Shown here: one piece after another, positions 38,912-47,827 of the stretch
Numbering within the stretch: position 1 is the first letter of the stretch
Layout of the letters: the number at the start of each line of letters is the position of its first letter
NCBI RefSeq assembly: GCF_025813715.1
Contig: NZ_CP107532.1
Span: forward strand, 5,056,001-5,120,000
Source of the DNA: Methylobacterium sp. FF17
GTDB lineage: Bacteria; Pseudomonadota; Alphaproteobacteria; Rhizobiales; Beijerinckiaceae
Length of the DNA stretch: 64,000 nucleotides
Direction of reading: 5' to 3'
The notes under the pieces: generated by a model
What the model saw: only the letters and a program-made list of their open reading frames with translations
The model's database searches: none
What the model was told of the DNA's origin: nothing
Translations under genes and position numbers: made by a program

Positions 38912-40273
38912 TCATCCGCTGTCGGTGCGTCTTCCCTTCGACCGGATCCGATAGAATTGGGACCGGCTGATCCCGAGCTGGCGGGCCGCGTCGTCCACGT
39001 CGCCGCCGGCCTTGGCCAGAGCTTCTTCCGCCGTCTGGGAGCGCTGGCGATCCGTGAGCGCCTTCAGGTTGCCGGTCGCCTCCGCTTCGCCGATGGAATC
39101 TGTACCGGGGATCCGGCTGATCTCAATATCACCCATCACCAGAAATCGGGTGAGGACGCTTTCGAGTTCGCGTACGTTTCCCGGCCAGCGGTGGGACTGC
39201 AATCGGCGCATTTGCGGCTCCGTCAGCGCCCGGTTCACGATGCCGCTCGTTTCGCGGATACGGCCGAGCAATGCGTCCACCAGCATCGTGAAGTCGTTGC
39301 GTTCGCCCAAGGCGGGCATCCGGACCCTCAGGACGGCGATGCGATAGAAGAGGTCGCTTCGGAAGGCTCCCGTCGCCAGCCATTCCTCGAGCTTCCGGTG
39401 CGTGGCGCAGACCAGCCTGAAGTCCACCGGAATCGGCCGCGTACCGCCCACCCGCACGATCTCCCCGGTCTGCAGCACCCTGAGCAGGCTGCCCTGAAGG
39501 CGAAGCGGCATGTCGCCGATCTCGTCCAGGAAAAGCGTACCCCCGGAGGCGAGTTCGATCTTCCCCACCTTGCCGGTGCTCGCCGCACCGGTGAACGCGC
39601 CCCCCTCGTAACCGAACAGCTCGGAATCGACGAGTTCGGCGGGAATGGATGCGCAGTTGACGGTGACGAACGGTCCGTCGGCTCGGGACGACGCGGCGTG
39701 AAGGGCGTGGGCGGCGAGCTCCTTGCCGGTCCCCGTCTCGCCATCGATCAGCACCGGGAAGTCCGTGTCGGCCGCCGATCTCAGGCGTGACCTGCATTCC
39801 TCCATCGCGGGGTCGTCACCGATCAGGTGACCGAGATCGAATTTCGCCCGCCAGGCTGCCGTCGTCGCCGGAACCGCGACGGCGCTCTCGAAACGCTGGT
39901 AGGCACGACGGAGGGCGGAGGAGCTGGAGAACAGAGCTACGCCGATGGCCCCCACCGGCTTTCCATCCTTCAGGACCGGGGTCTGGCGCGCCAGCAGCTT
40001 GTGACCGCGTACCTCCAGGGGAAAGGGTGACATCGGCTTGTCACCCTGGGCGACGAGATGGAGGCGCGTCTGGGGTCCGATGACGTCGGTGATGTGCCGG
40101 CCGAGGAAGTCCTCCTCCCGGCCACCCAGCAAGGTGCAGTAGGAGCGGTTGATCAGGACGATCAGCCCGGCGCCGTCGACGGCGACCAGGCAATCCGAGA
40201 CGTGGTCCAGCAGGAGACGAAGCATCTGTGCGTCGTCCGTACCCGCTGCGGGCCATGCGAGCGGAACGTGCAT
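38912..40273 (-). CDS. Sigma-54-dependent activator with PAS sensor
   Basis: Bacterial enhancer-binding protein of 453 residues: PAS domain (15-125), AAA+ domain with Walker A GETGTGKE, sigma-54 contact loop GAFTGA, GGTLFLDEIGDMP (Walker B) and an Arg finger region FRSDLFYRIAVL, then a Fis-type HTH (DVDDAARQLGISRSQFYRIRSK). No receiver domain, so it responds to a ligand or redox signal through PAS. A sigma-54 promoter lies 147 bp upstream, facing away, before the divergent hydrolase gene. Confidence 0.92.
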   Translation of the reverse strand: MHVPLAWPAAGTDDAQMLRLLLDHVSDCLVAVDGAGLIVLINRSYCTLLGGREEDFLGRHITDVIGPQTRLHLVAQGDKPMSPFPLEVRGHKLLARQTPVLKDGKPVGAIGVALFSSSSALRRAYQRFESAVAVPATTAAWRAKFDLGHLIGDDPAMEECRSRLRSAADTDFPVLIDGETGTGKELAAHALHAASSRADGPFVTVNCASIPAELVDSELFGYEGGAFTGAASTGKVGKIELASGGTLFLDEIGDMPLRLQGSLLRVLQTGEIVRVGGTRPIPVDFRLVCATHRKLEEWLATGAFRSDLFYRIAVLRVRMPALGERNDFTMLVDALLGRIRETSGIVNRALTEPQMRRLQSHRWPGNVRELESVLTRFLVMGDIEISRIPGTDSIGEAEATGNLKALTDRQRSQTAEEALAKAGGDVDDAARQLGISRSQFYRIRSKGRRTDSG

Positions 40274-40419
40274 GACGTCTCAGATCTGCGACAGAAGTGT
40301 CATCGATGCGACGATACGGGGCGCCCCGCGCGCCGTCAATGCGTCGCCGATCACCGAGTTCGCGAAATTACCCTCACGAAATCAATATCTTGATCTATTT
40401 CAGGCTGGCCGTTCCGATG

Positions 40420-40434
40420 TGGCGTCCGAGTTGC
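40420..40434 (+). promoter_or_regulatory. Sigma-54 -24/-12 promoter
   Basis: TGGCGTCCGAGTTGC has GG and GC separated by 10 nt, matching TGGC-N7-TTGC. It ends 39 bp before the GTG start of the hydrolase gene. Upstream, GACA-gaag-TGTC near 40289-40300 could be part of an activator site. Direction and neighbour activator fit. Confidence 0.66.
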
Positions 40435-40473
40435 CCTGTCTCAGCAGGTCCAGCAACCCTCCGGAGCATCGGC

Positions 40474-41262
40474 GTGACGAAGAATCAGCGGCGAGTGATT
40501 GGCGACAGCGTCGTCGAGATCACGGGTCAGGGACCCGCGATCGTGTTCGTTCACGGCTTCACGACCACCGCCGAATTCTGGAAGGAGCAGGTCGCGCCTT
40601 TCTCGCAGGATTGGCGCGTCATCCGCATCAACCTTCCGGGCCACGGCGTCTCACCGCATCCGGACGACCGGTTCTACACGATCGACGCATTCGTGTCGGA
40701 CGTGGACCGGGTGTTGTCGGAGCTCGAGATCGAGTCCTGCGTGCTCGTCGGACTCTCCATGGGCGGCACCATCGCCCAGCGCTTCACGCTCCAGTACCCG
40801 GACCGCGTCACGTCGCTCGTGCTGGTGGGTGCGACCCCGCATGGCCTCGGACCCGACGTGAAGGTCGAGAACGTGATCGCCGCCATCGACAGCGTCGGCG
40901 TCGCCACGGCGAGCCAGAACGTCATCGAAAAATCCTTCGCCGCCTGCGCCCCCGCCGCGCTCGTGCAATGGGCCAAGAACGAGGTCATCCAGACCCCGGA
41001 TCACGTCGCGCGCACCGCGATTCGGTCCCTCAACGCGAGCGACAGCCGGTCCGAACTCGCCTCGATCGCGGTGCCGACACTGGTGGTCGTCGGTGCCGAG
41101 GATGCCATCACGCCGCCGGCCCAGTCCCGCGCGCTCGCCGACGGCATTCCCGGAAGCATGCTCACGGTGATCCCCGATGCGGCGCATTTCCCGATGATCG
41201 AGCAGCCCGACGCCTTCAACGCGGTCTTCCGCGAGTTCCTCGGCCGTTACGCGCTCCGCTGA
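40474..41262 (+). CDS. Alpha/beta hydrolase under sigma-54 control
   Basis: 262-residue alpha/beta hydrolase from a GTG start (GGAG 8 nt upstream). Oxyanion motif VFVHGFTTTAEFW, nucleophile Ser in GLSMGGTIAQ, catalytic Asp in GAEDAIT and His in DAAHFPMIE. Resembles 3-oxoadipate enol-lactonase or arylesterase-like enzymes, but the exact substrate cannot be assigned. First gene after the sigma-54 promoter and probably co-expressed with the MHS transporter 67 bp later. Confidence 0.88.
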   Translation: MTKNQRRVIGDSVVEITGQGPAIVFVHGFTTTAEFWKEQVAPFSQDWRVIRINLPGHGVSPHPDDRFYTIDAFVSDVDRVLSELEIESCVLVGLSMGGTIAQRFTLQYPDRVTSLVLVGATPHGLGPDVKVENVIAAIDSVGVATASQNVIEKSFAACAPAALVQWAKNEVIQTPDHVARTAIRSLNASDSRSELASIAVPTLVVVGAEDAITPPAQSRALADGIPGSMLTVIPDAAHFPMIEQPDAFNAVFREFLGRYALR

Positions 41263-41329
41263 CCTCGGTTCCGGACCGGGCCGTCACGCTCCATTCAAGG
41301 CAAGTCATCATCAGAACGAGGGGATACCG

Positions 41330-42967
41330 ATGTCGACCAGCGCCACGACACCCATCAGCGGCCAGGGCTCCACGCTCGATCAACCGTCTCCCGGGATCCA
41401 TGATCCGGCCGACACCCGCCGCGTCGTGCTCGCCGCCGCCCTCGGCACCGTGTTCGAATGGTACGACTTCTTCATCTACGGAAGCCTCGCGGCCTTCTTC
41501 GGGGTCCTCTTCTTTCCGCCCGGCAACGAGACCGCGGCCTTCCTCGCTTCGCTGGCCACTTTCGGAGCCGGGTTCGTGCTCCGGCCGTTCGGCGCCCTCG
41601 TCTTCGGTCGTCTCGGGGATGTCGTCGGCCGCAAGCGCACGTTCCTCATCACGATGCTGATCATGGGGCTGGCGACGGCGGTCGTCGGCCTCCTGCCGAC
41701 CTTCGCTCAGATCGGCTGGTGGGCGCCCGTCATCCTGGTCCTTCTGCGATTGCTGCAGGGATTGGCGGTCGGCGGCGAGTTCGGCGGCGCCGTCACCTAC
41801 GTGGCGGAACACGCCTCGAGCGGACGTCGCGGATTCCTCACGAGCTGGATCCAGATCACCGCGACCGGCGGCCTCCTGCTCTCGCTCCTCGCGATCCTCG
41901 TCTGCCGCAACGCGATGTCGCCCGAGGCCTTCGCCTCCTGGGGCTGGCGCATCCCGTTTGTCGGTTCCGTCGGCCTGCTGCTGCTCTCGCTCTACATCCG
42001 GCTGAAGCTGCACGAGTCGCCGGTCTTCAAGCAGATGCAATCGGAGGGCAAGACCTCGAAGAACCCGATCAAGGAAGTCCTCGGCGAGAAACGCAACCTG
42101 AAGATTGTCCTGATCGCGATCTTCGGCGCCGTCGCGGGTCAGGCCGTGATCTGGTATACGGGCCACTTCTACAGCCTGTACTTCATGACCAATACCCTGC
42201 GGCTCGATGCGAGCACGGCGTACGTCTACCTGACGATTGCCCTCGTTCTCGGAACGCCGTTCTTCGTGGTGTTCGGGTGGCTCTCCGACATCATCGGCCG
42301 CAAGTGGATCATCATCGCCGGCTGCGCCTTGTCCGCGTTCCTCTTCATCCCGGTCTTCAACGGGCTGATGACCTACGGCAATCCGCGCCTTGCGGCGTTC
42401 CGGGCGAGCCACGCGGTCGCGCTCCAGGGAGCCGAGTGCATCGCCGAGCAATCGGTCGTCACGCAGCTGTTCACCCCTGCCAAGACCACGCCCTGCTCGA
42501 AGGCCAAGTCGTTCCTGACGGCCTACGCCGTGCCGTACACCGTCGAGCCCGGCGACCGTTTCACCCTGCGTCTCGGCGACCGTGCCTTCGAGGGCTTCGA
42601 CGAGCCGGCGCTCAAGGCCGCCCTCGTCGAGGCGGGAATGCCGCTCAAGGCCGATCCGGCCCAGGTCAACGCCCCGATGATGGTGGGGCTGCTGTTCGTC
42701 CTCGTCTTCCTCGCGACCATGGTCTACGGCCCGCTCGGGGCGATGCTGGTCGAGCTCTTCCCCACCCACATCCGCTACAGCGGCGTGTCGGTGGCGCTGC
42801 AGTTCGGCAATGGCTGGATCGGGGGCTTCGCTCCCCTGATCGCCGCCTCGATGGTGGTGAGCGCCGGCGATGTCTTCGCGGGCCTCTGGTACACCGTCGT
42901 CATCGCCGCCGGCACCGCCATCATCGGGGCCCTGCTGCTGCGCGAGACCAGCACCGCACGCCTCTGA
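41330..42967 (+). CDS. MHS-family (MFS) metabolite:proton symporter with long internal loop
   Basis: Membrane transporter of 545 residues: TM1 FEWYDFFIYGSLAAFFG, LRPFGALVFGRLGDVVGRKRTFL, RLLQGLAVGGEFGGA, then a hydrophilic insert of about 110 residues (roughly 355-450, Cys-containing) before the last TMs, as seen in a subset of MHS proteins. Likely imports the organic acid or ester product handled by the preceding hydrolase (inferred). Confidence 0.9.
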   Translation: MSTSATTPISGQGSTLDQPSPGIHDPADTRRVVLAAALGTVFEWYDFFIYGSLAAFFGVLFFPPGNETAAFLASLATFGAGFVLRPFGALVFGRLGDVVGRKRTFLITMLIMGLATAVVGLLPTFAQIGWWAPVILVLLRLLQGLAVGGEFGGAVTYVAEHASSGRRGFLTSWIQITATGGLLLSLLAILVCRNAMSPEAFASWGWRIPFVGSVGLLLLSLYIRLKLHESPVFKQMQSEGKTSKNPIKEVLGEKRNLKIVLIAIFGAVAGQAVIWYTGHFYSLYFMTNTLRLDASTAYVYLTIALVLGTPFFVVFGWLSDIIGRKWIIIAGCALSAFLFIPVFNGLMTYGNPRLAAFRASHAVALQGAECIAEQSVVTQLFTPAKTTPCSKAKSFLTAYAVPYTVEPGDRFTLRLGDRAFEGFDEPALKAALVEAGMPLKADPAQVNAPMMVGLLFVLVFLATMVYGPLGAMLVELFPTHIRYSGVSVALQFGNGWIGGFAPLIAASMVVSAGDVFAGLWYTVVIAAGTAIIGALLLRETSTARL

Positions 42968-43081
42968 CCGACCATCCCCGCCGTCCGACCCTCGGGCGGC
43001 GCGGCCCTGCTTCCGGTCGGAGCGGCATCGGCCGTTCCGACCGGCGCCATCGACCCGTTCACGTCCCGGCACAGTAGACCG

Positions 43082-44119
43082 ATGTCCGATCCCGAACGCC
43101 GCGTGATCAACGTCGGCATCGTCGCCCCGGGCGGATCCCCGGCCCTCGACATCGTCGGTCCGGTGGATACGTTCGCTCAGGTCGACCGGATCCCCGACGC
43201 ACCGGTCCACTACGCGGTCTCCCTGCTCGGCACGGCCCCCGGCCCGATCCTGGCATCGTCCGGCCTTCGCATCCTCCCGGATCGGCTCATCGGCGAGGCC
43301 CGCGAAATCTTCGATACCCTCCTCGTCGTGGGCAGCCCCGCCATCGAAGGCGGGACGCAGGAGCCGGCCCTGAGGGCCTGGCTCCTGGAAAAGGCACCGA
43401 CGACGCGGCGGATCGCCTCCATCTGCAACGGAGCCTTCATCCTGGCTGAGGCCGGCCTCCTGGAAGGCCGGCGCGCAACCGCGCAGGGGCGGGACGCCGA
43501 CGCATTGGCGGCGCGTTACCCGGGGGTCCGGGTCGAACCCGACCGGATCTTCGTCCGCGACGAACACATCTACAGCGCGTCGGGCGTCACCGCGGGCATC
43601 GACCTCGCCCTCGCCCTCATCGAGCAGGATTGCGGATCCGGCGTTTCGCGCGCCGTCGCCCGGGCCCGCGTCGTCCCCCTGCCTCGGCCGGTTGGGCAGT
43701 CGCAGTTCGGCGTGCACCCCCGGGTCCTTCTCGCGGAACAATCCCAGCTCGGCGAGATAGCGGATTTCGTGCGCACCAACCTGTCCGCGGACCTCTCCCT
43801 CGCCAATCTGGCGCGCCGGGCGGCCATGAGCGAGAGAAGCCTGATGCGCCTCTTCAGGGAGGCGATGCACACGACGCCGGCCCGATACGTCGAGGCGGCA
43901 CGGGTCGAGGCCGCCCGCAACTGCCTCGAAACCGGGACGACGGGAATCCAACAGGTCGCCCATCAGTGCGGCTTCGGATCGACCGATACCCTGCGCCGTG
44001 CCTTCCTGCGCCATCTCGGGACCTCCCCGGGCGACTATCGGCAGCGTTCCCAGGGGACCGCGCGAACCGCCGGTGCGCAGTCCGATCCGGCGGGCGCGCC
44101 CATCCTGCAAATTCGGTAG
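43082..44119 (+). CDS. GlxA-type AraC regulator (DJ-1/PfpI plus HTH_18)
   Basis: 345-residue regulator: an N-terminal DJ-1/PfpI-like domain (INVGIVAPGGSPALDIVGPVDTF, ASICNGAFILAEAG with the conserved Cys) and a C-terminal AraC HTH (LANLARRAAMSERSLMRLFREAMHTTPARYVEAARVEAARNCLE). GlxA-like regulators commonly control nitrogen-compound catabolism and sit beside nitrile hydratase or aldoxime genes. Its position directly upstream of the cobW-nth genes makes it a candidate regulator of them. Confidence 0.9.
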   Translation: MSDPERRVINVGIVAPGGSPALDIVGPVDTFAQVDRIPDAPVHYAVSLLGTAPGPILASSGLRILPDRLIGEAREIFDTLLVVGSPAIEGGTQEPALRAWLLEKAPTTRRIASICNGAFILAEAGLLEGRRATAQGRDADALAARYPGVRVEPDRIFVRDEHIYSASGVTAGIDLALALIEQDCGSGVSRAVARARVVPLPRPVGQSQFGVHPRVLLAEQSQLGEIADFVRTNLSADLSLANLARRAAMSERSLMRLFREAMHTTPARYVEAARVEAARNCLETGTTGIQQVAHQCGFGSTDTLRRAFLRHLGTSPGDYRQRSQGTARTAGAQSDPAGAPILQIR

Positions 44120-44270
44120 GCAGGGGATGTCCAAGCTTGCGGCAGCATGGAGAGACTGTCGCGATCTGCAGTCCGTTTGGCGGAAACTGCCGCCTCGTCA
44201 AGCTGGCCATCAAGGTTCGATGGTCCTAGCCTTGCTTTCGAAAGTGCAAGACTTCTGAGGAGTGTGTCTG

Positions 44271-45281
44271 ATGTCGGAGACCAACGGCAAAGTCCCGGTG
44301 ACGGTTCTCACGGGCTTCCTCGGCTCGGGCAAGACCACCCTCCTGAACCAGCTGCTGGCCCAGGAGGGGGCGGAAGGGACCGCCGTCATCGTCAACGAGT
44401 TCGGGGCGGTCGGCATCGACGGCCAACTCGTCGTCGGCGTCGACGAGGACATCATCGAGATCAACAACGGCTGCATCTGCTGCACGGTGCGGGCGGATCT
44501 CGTCTCGACCATCGAGCGTCTGCTCGCGCGGCCCCAGCGGGTCCGCCGGATCCTGATCGAGACGACGGGCCTCGCCGATCCGGCGCCGGTCATCCAGAGC
44601 TTCATCCTGGACGAGCGGCTGCGGGCGAGCACGGAACTGGACGCGCTCGTCACCGTCGTCGATGCGCTCCACAATCCGATCTGGCTCGCCATGGGCGCGG
44701 AGGCCGAGGCGGCCGGCGGCGAGAACATCGCGGCCGAGCAGATCGCCTTCGCGGACCTCCTGGTGCTGAACAAGACCGATCTCGTCGATGGAGACACGCT
44801 CGCGCTGCGCGAAACGGACCTGCGCCGCCTCAATCCCCTCGCGCGCATCCTGCGCGTCCGGGACGGGACGGTGCCGGCCGCCGAGGTGCTGGGCATCCGG
44901 GCCTTCGACCTCAAGAACGCCCTCGCCATCGAGCCCGAGCTCCTGTCCGATCTCGAGCACGAGCACGACGACGCGATTACGAGCGTCGCGCTGACGATCG
45001 AGGACGACCTGGACCCGGCGCCGTTCTTCAAATGGCTCAACACCTTCGTCCAGGCCAAGGGCTCCGATATCTTCCGGATCAAGGGCATCGTGCCCGTGCG
45101 GGGCGAGGCGCGCCGCTACGTCTTCCACGGCGTCCACATGACGCTGGACGGCCGGCCCGGGCGTCCGTGGCGGCCAGGTGAGATGCGACGCGGCGAGATC
45201 GTCTTCATCGGGCGCAACCTCGACCGGACTGCGATCGAGGCCGAGGTGCACGCCTGCATCGCGCGCCGCGCCGCCGCCTGA
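44271..45281 (+). CDS. CobW/P47K-family GTPase, nitrile hydratase metal chaperone
   Basis: 336-residue G3E GTPase with Walker A GFLGSGKT (15-22), GCICC metal motif (67-71), and NKTD guanine-specificity motif; the C-terminal CobW_C domain has GRPWRPGEMRRGEIVFIGRNLD. Proteins of this type insert the metal into nitrile hydratase. ATG 44271 has GAGGAG 8 nt upstream; GTG 44262 is the alternative. It is the first gene of the nitrile hydratase operon. Confidence 0.9.
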   Translation: MSETNGKVPVTVLTGFLGSGKTTLLNQLLAQEGAEGTAVIVNEFGAVGIDGQLVVGVDEDIIEINNGCICCTVRADLVSTIERLLARPQRVRRILIETTGLADPAPVIQSFILDERLRASTELDALVTVVDALHNPIWLAMGAEAEAAGGENIAAEQIAFADLLVLNKTDLVDGDTLALRETDLRRLNPLARILRVRDGTVPAAEVLGIRAFDLKNALAIEPELLSDLEHEHDDAITSVALTIEDDLDPAPFFKWLNTFVQAKGSDIFRIKGIVPVRGEARRYVFHGVHMTLDGRPGRPWRPGEMRRGEIVFIGRNLDRTAIEAEVHACIARRAAA

Positions 45282-45318
45282 AGACACGTACCGCCCCGTT
45301 CCGACAGGAGTGCCCCGA

Positions 45319-45828
45319 ATGTCCCCGACACTTGCCCTGGCCACCAGCATCGCCGTCCTCGGAGGGCTCGACACCTATCTCACGGCCACCGCGCTTCCGA
45401 TCCCCGTCTGGGTCACCTTCATCGCGTGGGCCTCGTTCTTCGCCTGCGGTGGCGGCGTTCCCGGGCTCGTCAAATCGGTCGCGTCGAACTGGATCGGCAT
45501 CGTCATCGCGAGCCTGTGCCTGCTCGTGATCTCGCTCGCACCGGGATCGCCCGTCGTCGCCGCCGTCTCGGTGGGCGTCGGCAGCGGCCTCATGATCCTG
45601 GCCGCATCGGCGGGGTTCCTCGGCTATCCACCGGCCATCGTCTTCGGCTTCGCCTCCCTCGTCGGCACGACGCAGGCGACCGGCCACGGCGTGCTCGACG
45701 GAGGGATCACCCATCCCACCCTCGTGGCCGGGTTCTCGATGCTGGTGGGAGCCCTCTTCGGCATCGTCTCGGAGATGCTGGCACAGGCGCTGACGCAACG
45801 TTCCACCGCCCCCGCGACGGTTCGCTAA
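45319..45828 (+). CDS. DUF1097-family membrane protein
   Basis: 169 residues with about five hydrophobic segments (for example VWVTFIAWASFFACGGG and IFGFASL-type stretches) matching the DUF1097 family, whose function is unknown. AGGAG precedes ATG 45319. It is 37 bp after the cobW-like gene and 13 bp before nthB, so it is part of the nitrile hydratase operon. It may help nitrile or amide uptake; that is speculation. Confidence 0.82.
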   Translation: MSPTLALATSIAVLGGLDTYLTATALPIPVWVTFIAWASFFACGGGVPGLVKSVASNWIGIVIASLCLLVISLAPGSPVVAAVSVGVGSGLMILAASAGFLGYPPAIVFGFASLVGTTQATGHGVLDGGITHPTLVAGFSMLVGALFGIVSEMLAQALTQRSTAPATVR

Positions 45829-45841
45829 AACCGGAGGTCAC

Positions 45842-46576
45842 ATGAAACTTCAGCACACCCTCGGCGGCCTCGAAGGCCTCGACCCCGTCGTTCCGGAACT
45901 CCGCGTCTTCGTCGAGCCCTGGGAGGAACGCATCTTCGGCATCCACACCGCGATGATGGCGCTCAGCCCGCAGCTGAACCTGCCGCAGACATCGAGCACC
46001 TTCAAGACGATCTGGACCTGGGCCGACCTTCGCAAGGGCGCGGAGGCGATGAATCCGTTCGATTACTTCAAATACCGCTACTACGAGAAGTGGCTCGGCG
46101 GAATCTCGGGCTACTTCGTCGCCCACGGCTACATCACGCAGGCGGAGCTCGACGCCCGGACGGACGAGTACCTCGCCGATCCGGCAAAGCCTCTGTCGTC
46201 CGGCGGTACGCCGGAGGTCGACGACCGCATCCACACGTACCTCATCGACGGGGACTCGCCCTGGCATCAATGGGCGGACAAGCCTCGCTTCGCCGTCGGC
46301 GACACCGTCCTCATCGGCGACCCGCCCACGGTGGAGCATACCCGCCTGCCCGGCTACCTGCGCAACAAGGTCGGTGTCGTCGAGACCGTCTACGACGACG
46401 CGTTCAGCTACCTGTGCTCGACCGGCCCGGACGGCATCGGCCCGGCGATGCCGGTCTACTGCATCAAGTTCGATCCGCAGCACCTGTGGCCGGGCAATGC
46501 CGAACCCGGCTTCTTCCTCTACGCGGACCTGTTCGACGCCTACCTGCGCCCGGTGGCGCAGCAGGCCGCCGCCTAG
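45842..46576 (+). CDS. nthB: Nitrile hydratase beta subunit
   Basis: Structural subunit of the nitrile hydratase that hydrates nitriles to amides. It has 244 residues. N-terminal alpha-helical region with LGGLEGLDPV, EPWEERIFGIHTAMMAL and YYEKWLGGISGYFVAHGYI; C-terminal SH3-like barrel with PRFAVGDTVLIGDPP, HTRLPGYLRNKVGVVETVYD and FFLYADLFDAYLRP. Beta before alpha is the gene order of cobalt-type enzymes. Confidence 0.94.
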   Translation: MKLQHTLGGLEGLDPVVPELRVFVEPWEERIFGIHTAMMALSPQLNLPQTSSTFKTIWTWADLRKGAEAMNPFDYFKYRYYEKWLGGISGYFVAHGYITQAELDARTDEYLADPAKPLSSGGTPEVDDRIHTYLIDGDSPWHQWADKPRFAVGDTVLIGDPPTVEHTRLPGYLRNKVGVVETVYDDAFSYLCSTGPDGIGPAMPVYCIKFDPQHLWPGNAEPGFFLYADLFDAYLRPVAQQAAA

Positions 46577-46582
46577 ATCCGA

Positions 46583-46609
46583 TCCTCGACGAGACGCACT
46601 CGTCGAGGA
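46583..46609 (+). other. Hairpin between nthB and nthA
   Basis: TCCTCGACGAG, a 5-nt loop ACGCA and the perfect complement (11-bp stem) begin 6 bp after the nthB stop. It lies in an unusually long 132-bp gap between the two subunit genes, so it may set relative expression by attenuation or mRNA processing. Confidence 0.6.
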
Positions 46610-46708
46610 CCCCTCACCCGCCCGCCCCGCGAAGACCTTCGCCCGGACCCTTTCGCCCGCGATCACCCGTCGACGGCAGCGAACCGGCATCGACAAGGTA
46701 GGAACCCC

Positions 46709-47332
46709 ATGACTGATCGTTTCGCCTATTCCGAGGACCGCGAGAAGCGCAACGCGGCGCGCGTGCGGGCGCTGGAAGCCCTGCTGATCGAGAAGGGCGT
46801 CATCACGGACCAGACCGTCGACAAGGTGATGGAGACCTTTGCGACCGAGATGGGGCCCTTCAACGGCGCGAAGCTCGTCGCCCGGGCCTGGGTCGACGAC
46901 GCCTTCAAGGCCCTGCTCGTGACCGATACCATGGCGGCCGTCGCGCAACTCGGGCTCCCGACGGGAGCGGCAGGGGCCGAGGGCGAGCACATGCGGGCCG
47001 TGGCGAACACGCCGGACGTCCACAACCTCATCATCTGCACGCTTTGCTCGTGCTATCCGTGGCCGGTCCTGGGTCTCCCGCCCTACTGGTACAAGGACCC
47101 ATCCTTCCGTGCCCGCGCGGCCCGTGAGCCGCGTGCCGTGCTCAAGGAGTTCGGGCTGGAGGTCGCGCCGTCGAAGGAGATCCGGACCTGGGACAGCTCG
47201 GCCCAGATCCGCTGGTTCGTCGTGCCCGAGCGGCCGGACGGCACCCAGGGCATGAATGAGGACGAACTCGCGGCGCTGGTCACCCCGGAGACGATGATGG
47301 GTGTCGCCATCGCGTTGCCGCAGGCCGCCTGA
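46709..47332 (+). CDS. nthA: Nitrile hydratase alpha subunit, cobalt type
   Basis: Catalytic subunit, 207 residues. The metal-claw motif CTLCSC has Cys110, Cys113, Ser114 and Cys115; Thr at 111 marks the cobalt class (Ser marks iron). It is followed by YPWPVLGLPPYWYK and RAREPRAVLKEFG-type residues typical of the family. The two outer claw Cys are oxidised post-translationally in the mature enzyme. Starts MTDRFAYSEDRE after GGTAGGA. Confidence 0.95.
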   Translation: MTDRFAYSEDREKRNAARVRALEALLIEKGVITDQTVDKVMETFATEMGPFNGAKLVARAWVDDAFKALLVTDTMAAVAQLGLPTGAAGAEGEHMRAVANTPDVHNLIICTLCSCYPWPVLGLPPYWYKDPSFRARAAREPRAVLKEFGLEVAPSKEIRTWDSSAQIRWFVVPERPDGTQGMNEDELAALVTPETMMGVAIALPQAA

Positions 47333-47342
47333 GGCGTCCCCC

Positions 47343-47660
47343 ATGCAGACGAGCTTCGAGCACTTCGCCGTCGCCAGCATGTTGGGGCAGTCCGATACGC
47401 CCCCCCGGGCCAATGGCAGCCTCTGCTTCCATCAGCCCTGGGAGCGGCAGGCGTTCGGCCTGGCCGTGGCGCTCGCCCGGGACGGGCACTTCGAATGGGA
47501 GGCGTTCCGGCAGGCGCTGATCGCCGAGATCACCGCGTGGGAGGCGTCCCACGCCCGCGACGACCCGGACTGGGACTACTACGAGTGCTGGCTGAACGCC
47601 CTCGAACGCGTGATGCCGCCCGAGATCCTGCCCGGCATCGCAACGGGGTCTCGGGCCTGA
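47343..47660 (+). CDS. Nitrile hydratase activator (P14K/NhlE-like)
   Basis: 105-residue accessory protein homologous to the N-terminal half of the beta subunit: CFHQPWERQAFGLAVALARDGHFEWEAFRQALIAEI, DDPDWDYYECWLNALERVM. In cobalt enzymes this protein pairs with the alpha subunit to load cobalt and is swapped for beta. ATG lies 10 bp after nthA. Confidence 0.9.
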   Translation: MQTSFEHFAVASMLGQSDTPPRANGSLCFHQPWERQAFGLAVALARDGHFEWEAFRQALIAEITAWEASHARDDPDWDYYECWLNALERVMPPEILPGIATGSRA

Positions 47661-47827
47661 CCGCGCGTGGATCGAGAGATCCGGGCGGACGATGCCTCAT
47701 CCGACGCATCTCCGCCTCCATCCCGGGGCAATCCTCGGCCGCGGGCAGACAGCCTGCCCGTATGGAAGCGGTGACCCTGCCGCGATGACGGGCTGCCGTG
47801 GCCAGGACGGCCAACCGGAGTGAACTC

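Noticed and set aside
41216..44134. 972-residue open frame on the minus strand
   Set aside because: Low-complexity Arg/Asp/Glu-rich translation antisense to the MHS transporter and GlxA-type regulator genes, which carry clear motifs.
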